From assembly GCA_015657675.1 (NCBI GenBank), contig JACDQI010000161.1, forward strand, positions 1 through 34,693: a stretch of DNA of 34,693 nt, given 5' to 3'. A model generated the notes under the pieces. That model had not been told where the DNA came from. It searched no databases and was given only the letters and a program-made list of their open reading frames with translations. Positions 34,423-34,693 of this stretch are shown here, piece after piece (the stretch's first letter is position 1; each line of letters starts with the position of its first letter). This DNA is from Devosia sp. GTDB taxonomy: Bacteria > Pseudomonadota > Alphaproteobacteria > Rhizobiales > Devosiaceae. The position numbers and the translations under genes were made by a program.

Positions 34423-34558
34423 CGCCCCTCCACCACCCCTCTGGATGGTCCCCCTCCCCCGTTGAACGGGGGAGGACCCGACTGAAACCTCTCGCCAGCC
34501 TCTCCAAATCCTCCCCCGTTTACGGGGGAGGGGGACCGCCTGAGCGGTGGAGGGGGCG
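34423..34558. repeat. Composite C/G-rich palindromic repeat
   Basis: Two local hairpins (34453-34475, and 34510-34532; both CCTCCCCC...GGGGGAGG type) lie inside a long-range inverted repeat. A perfect 16-bp arm at 34447-34462 pairs with 34522-34537, and the outer arms CGCCCCTCCACC at 34423-34434 and its near-complement at 34546-34558 also pair. The whole element is about 136 bp and may fold into a cruciform or a four-armed RNA. It directly follows the second amidohydrolase stop and could terminate its transcript. The style matches the repeat at the left window end. Confidence 0.7.
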
Positions 34559-34693
34559 ATCCAACAACCCACTCACGTGGCAGCAAAAGGATCAACACCC
34601 ACGCACAGCGCAACAAACCGAAGGGCCAGACTTCAGCTTGCAGTTGGGTGGAGGGATGGGTCCCCGGGTCAAGCCCGGGGATGACGGTGGGTA
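34559..34693. repeat. Noncoding right edge with interspersed CCCCGGG palindrome
   Basis: No gene was seen here. At 34662-34680 CCCCGGG, loop TCAAG, CCCGGGG forms a perfect hairpin followed by ATGACGG. This text is a widespread interspersed motif in alphaproteobacterial genomes and is probably unrelated to the adjacent gene. Confidence 0.6.

Noticed and set aside
1-34693. CRISPR arrays, tRNA genes, insertion sequences or prophage genes
   Set aside because: No regularly spaced repeats, no cloverleaf-like text and no transposase or phage proteins were seen in any part of the window.

Overview
The window reads as a high-GC alphaproteobacterial chromosome segment, most likely Hyphomicrobiales and Devosia-like. 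This rests on GC-rich third codon positions, strong GGAGG ribosome sites, ABC solute-uptake and sugar-acid genes, a rhizobial-style che gene order, and G/C-rich palindromic intergenic repeats at both ends. No tRNA, rRNA, CRISPR array, insertion sequence, integrase or phage gene was seen. This assignment is inference; no database was consulted.

Layout. 1-243: repeat-rich noncoding edge. 244-1560 (-): an orphan CUT1-type solute-binding protein, divergent from a GntR/FCD regulator (1809-2504 +). 2513-3390 (-): an aldose-epimerase-like gene, frameshifted as read. After a 535-bp divergent regulatory gap comes a nine-gene plus-strand operon (3926-14653): family-5 solute-binding protein, two DppB/DppC-type permeases, two OppD/OppF-type ATPases, a UxuA-like mannonate dehydratase, an NAD-dependent epimerase/dehydrogenase, a periplasmic PQQ sugar dehydrogenase fused to cytochrome c, and a beta-propeller lactonase. 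It looks like import and oxidation/dehydration of an oligosaccharide or uronate-type substrate. 14686-17754 (-): partial chemotaxis cassette (STAS, cheY, unknown ORF, cheR, cheB) with no cheA or cheW. 18280-23207 (+): solute-binding protein, a single-chain MalF-MalG type fused permease, and glucarate dehydratase gudD. 23436-24396 (+): a membrane-anchored SRPBCC protein and an MGMT-like protein, ending in a strong hairpin shared with the convergent operon 26792-24446 (-) of dienelactone hydrolase, an unknown protein and a galactonate-dehydratase-like enolase-superfamily enzyme. 26979-28214 (+): MFS exporter. 28253-30128 (-): SDR dehydrogenase and questin-oxidase-like protein, divergent from 30309-34420 (+): DeoR regulator, BtpA/SgcQ-family protein and two cytosine-deaminase-like amidohydrolases.

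Theme. Three sugar-acid dehydratase-type enzymes (UxuA-like, GudD, DgoD-like), a lactonase, a sugar dehydrogenase, an epimerase and three binding proteins point to scavenging of plant- or polysaccharide-derived sugars and sugar acids. The DeoR-BtpA-amidohydrolase group is the least explained catabolic unit.

Caution on quality. Four genes between 2.9 and 11.6 kb each carry a frame change equivalent to one missing base. One of these creates an artificial 922-residue reading frame. The pattern suggests base-calling/assembly errors as the first explanation.
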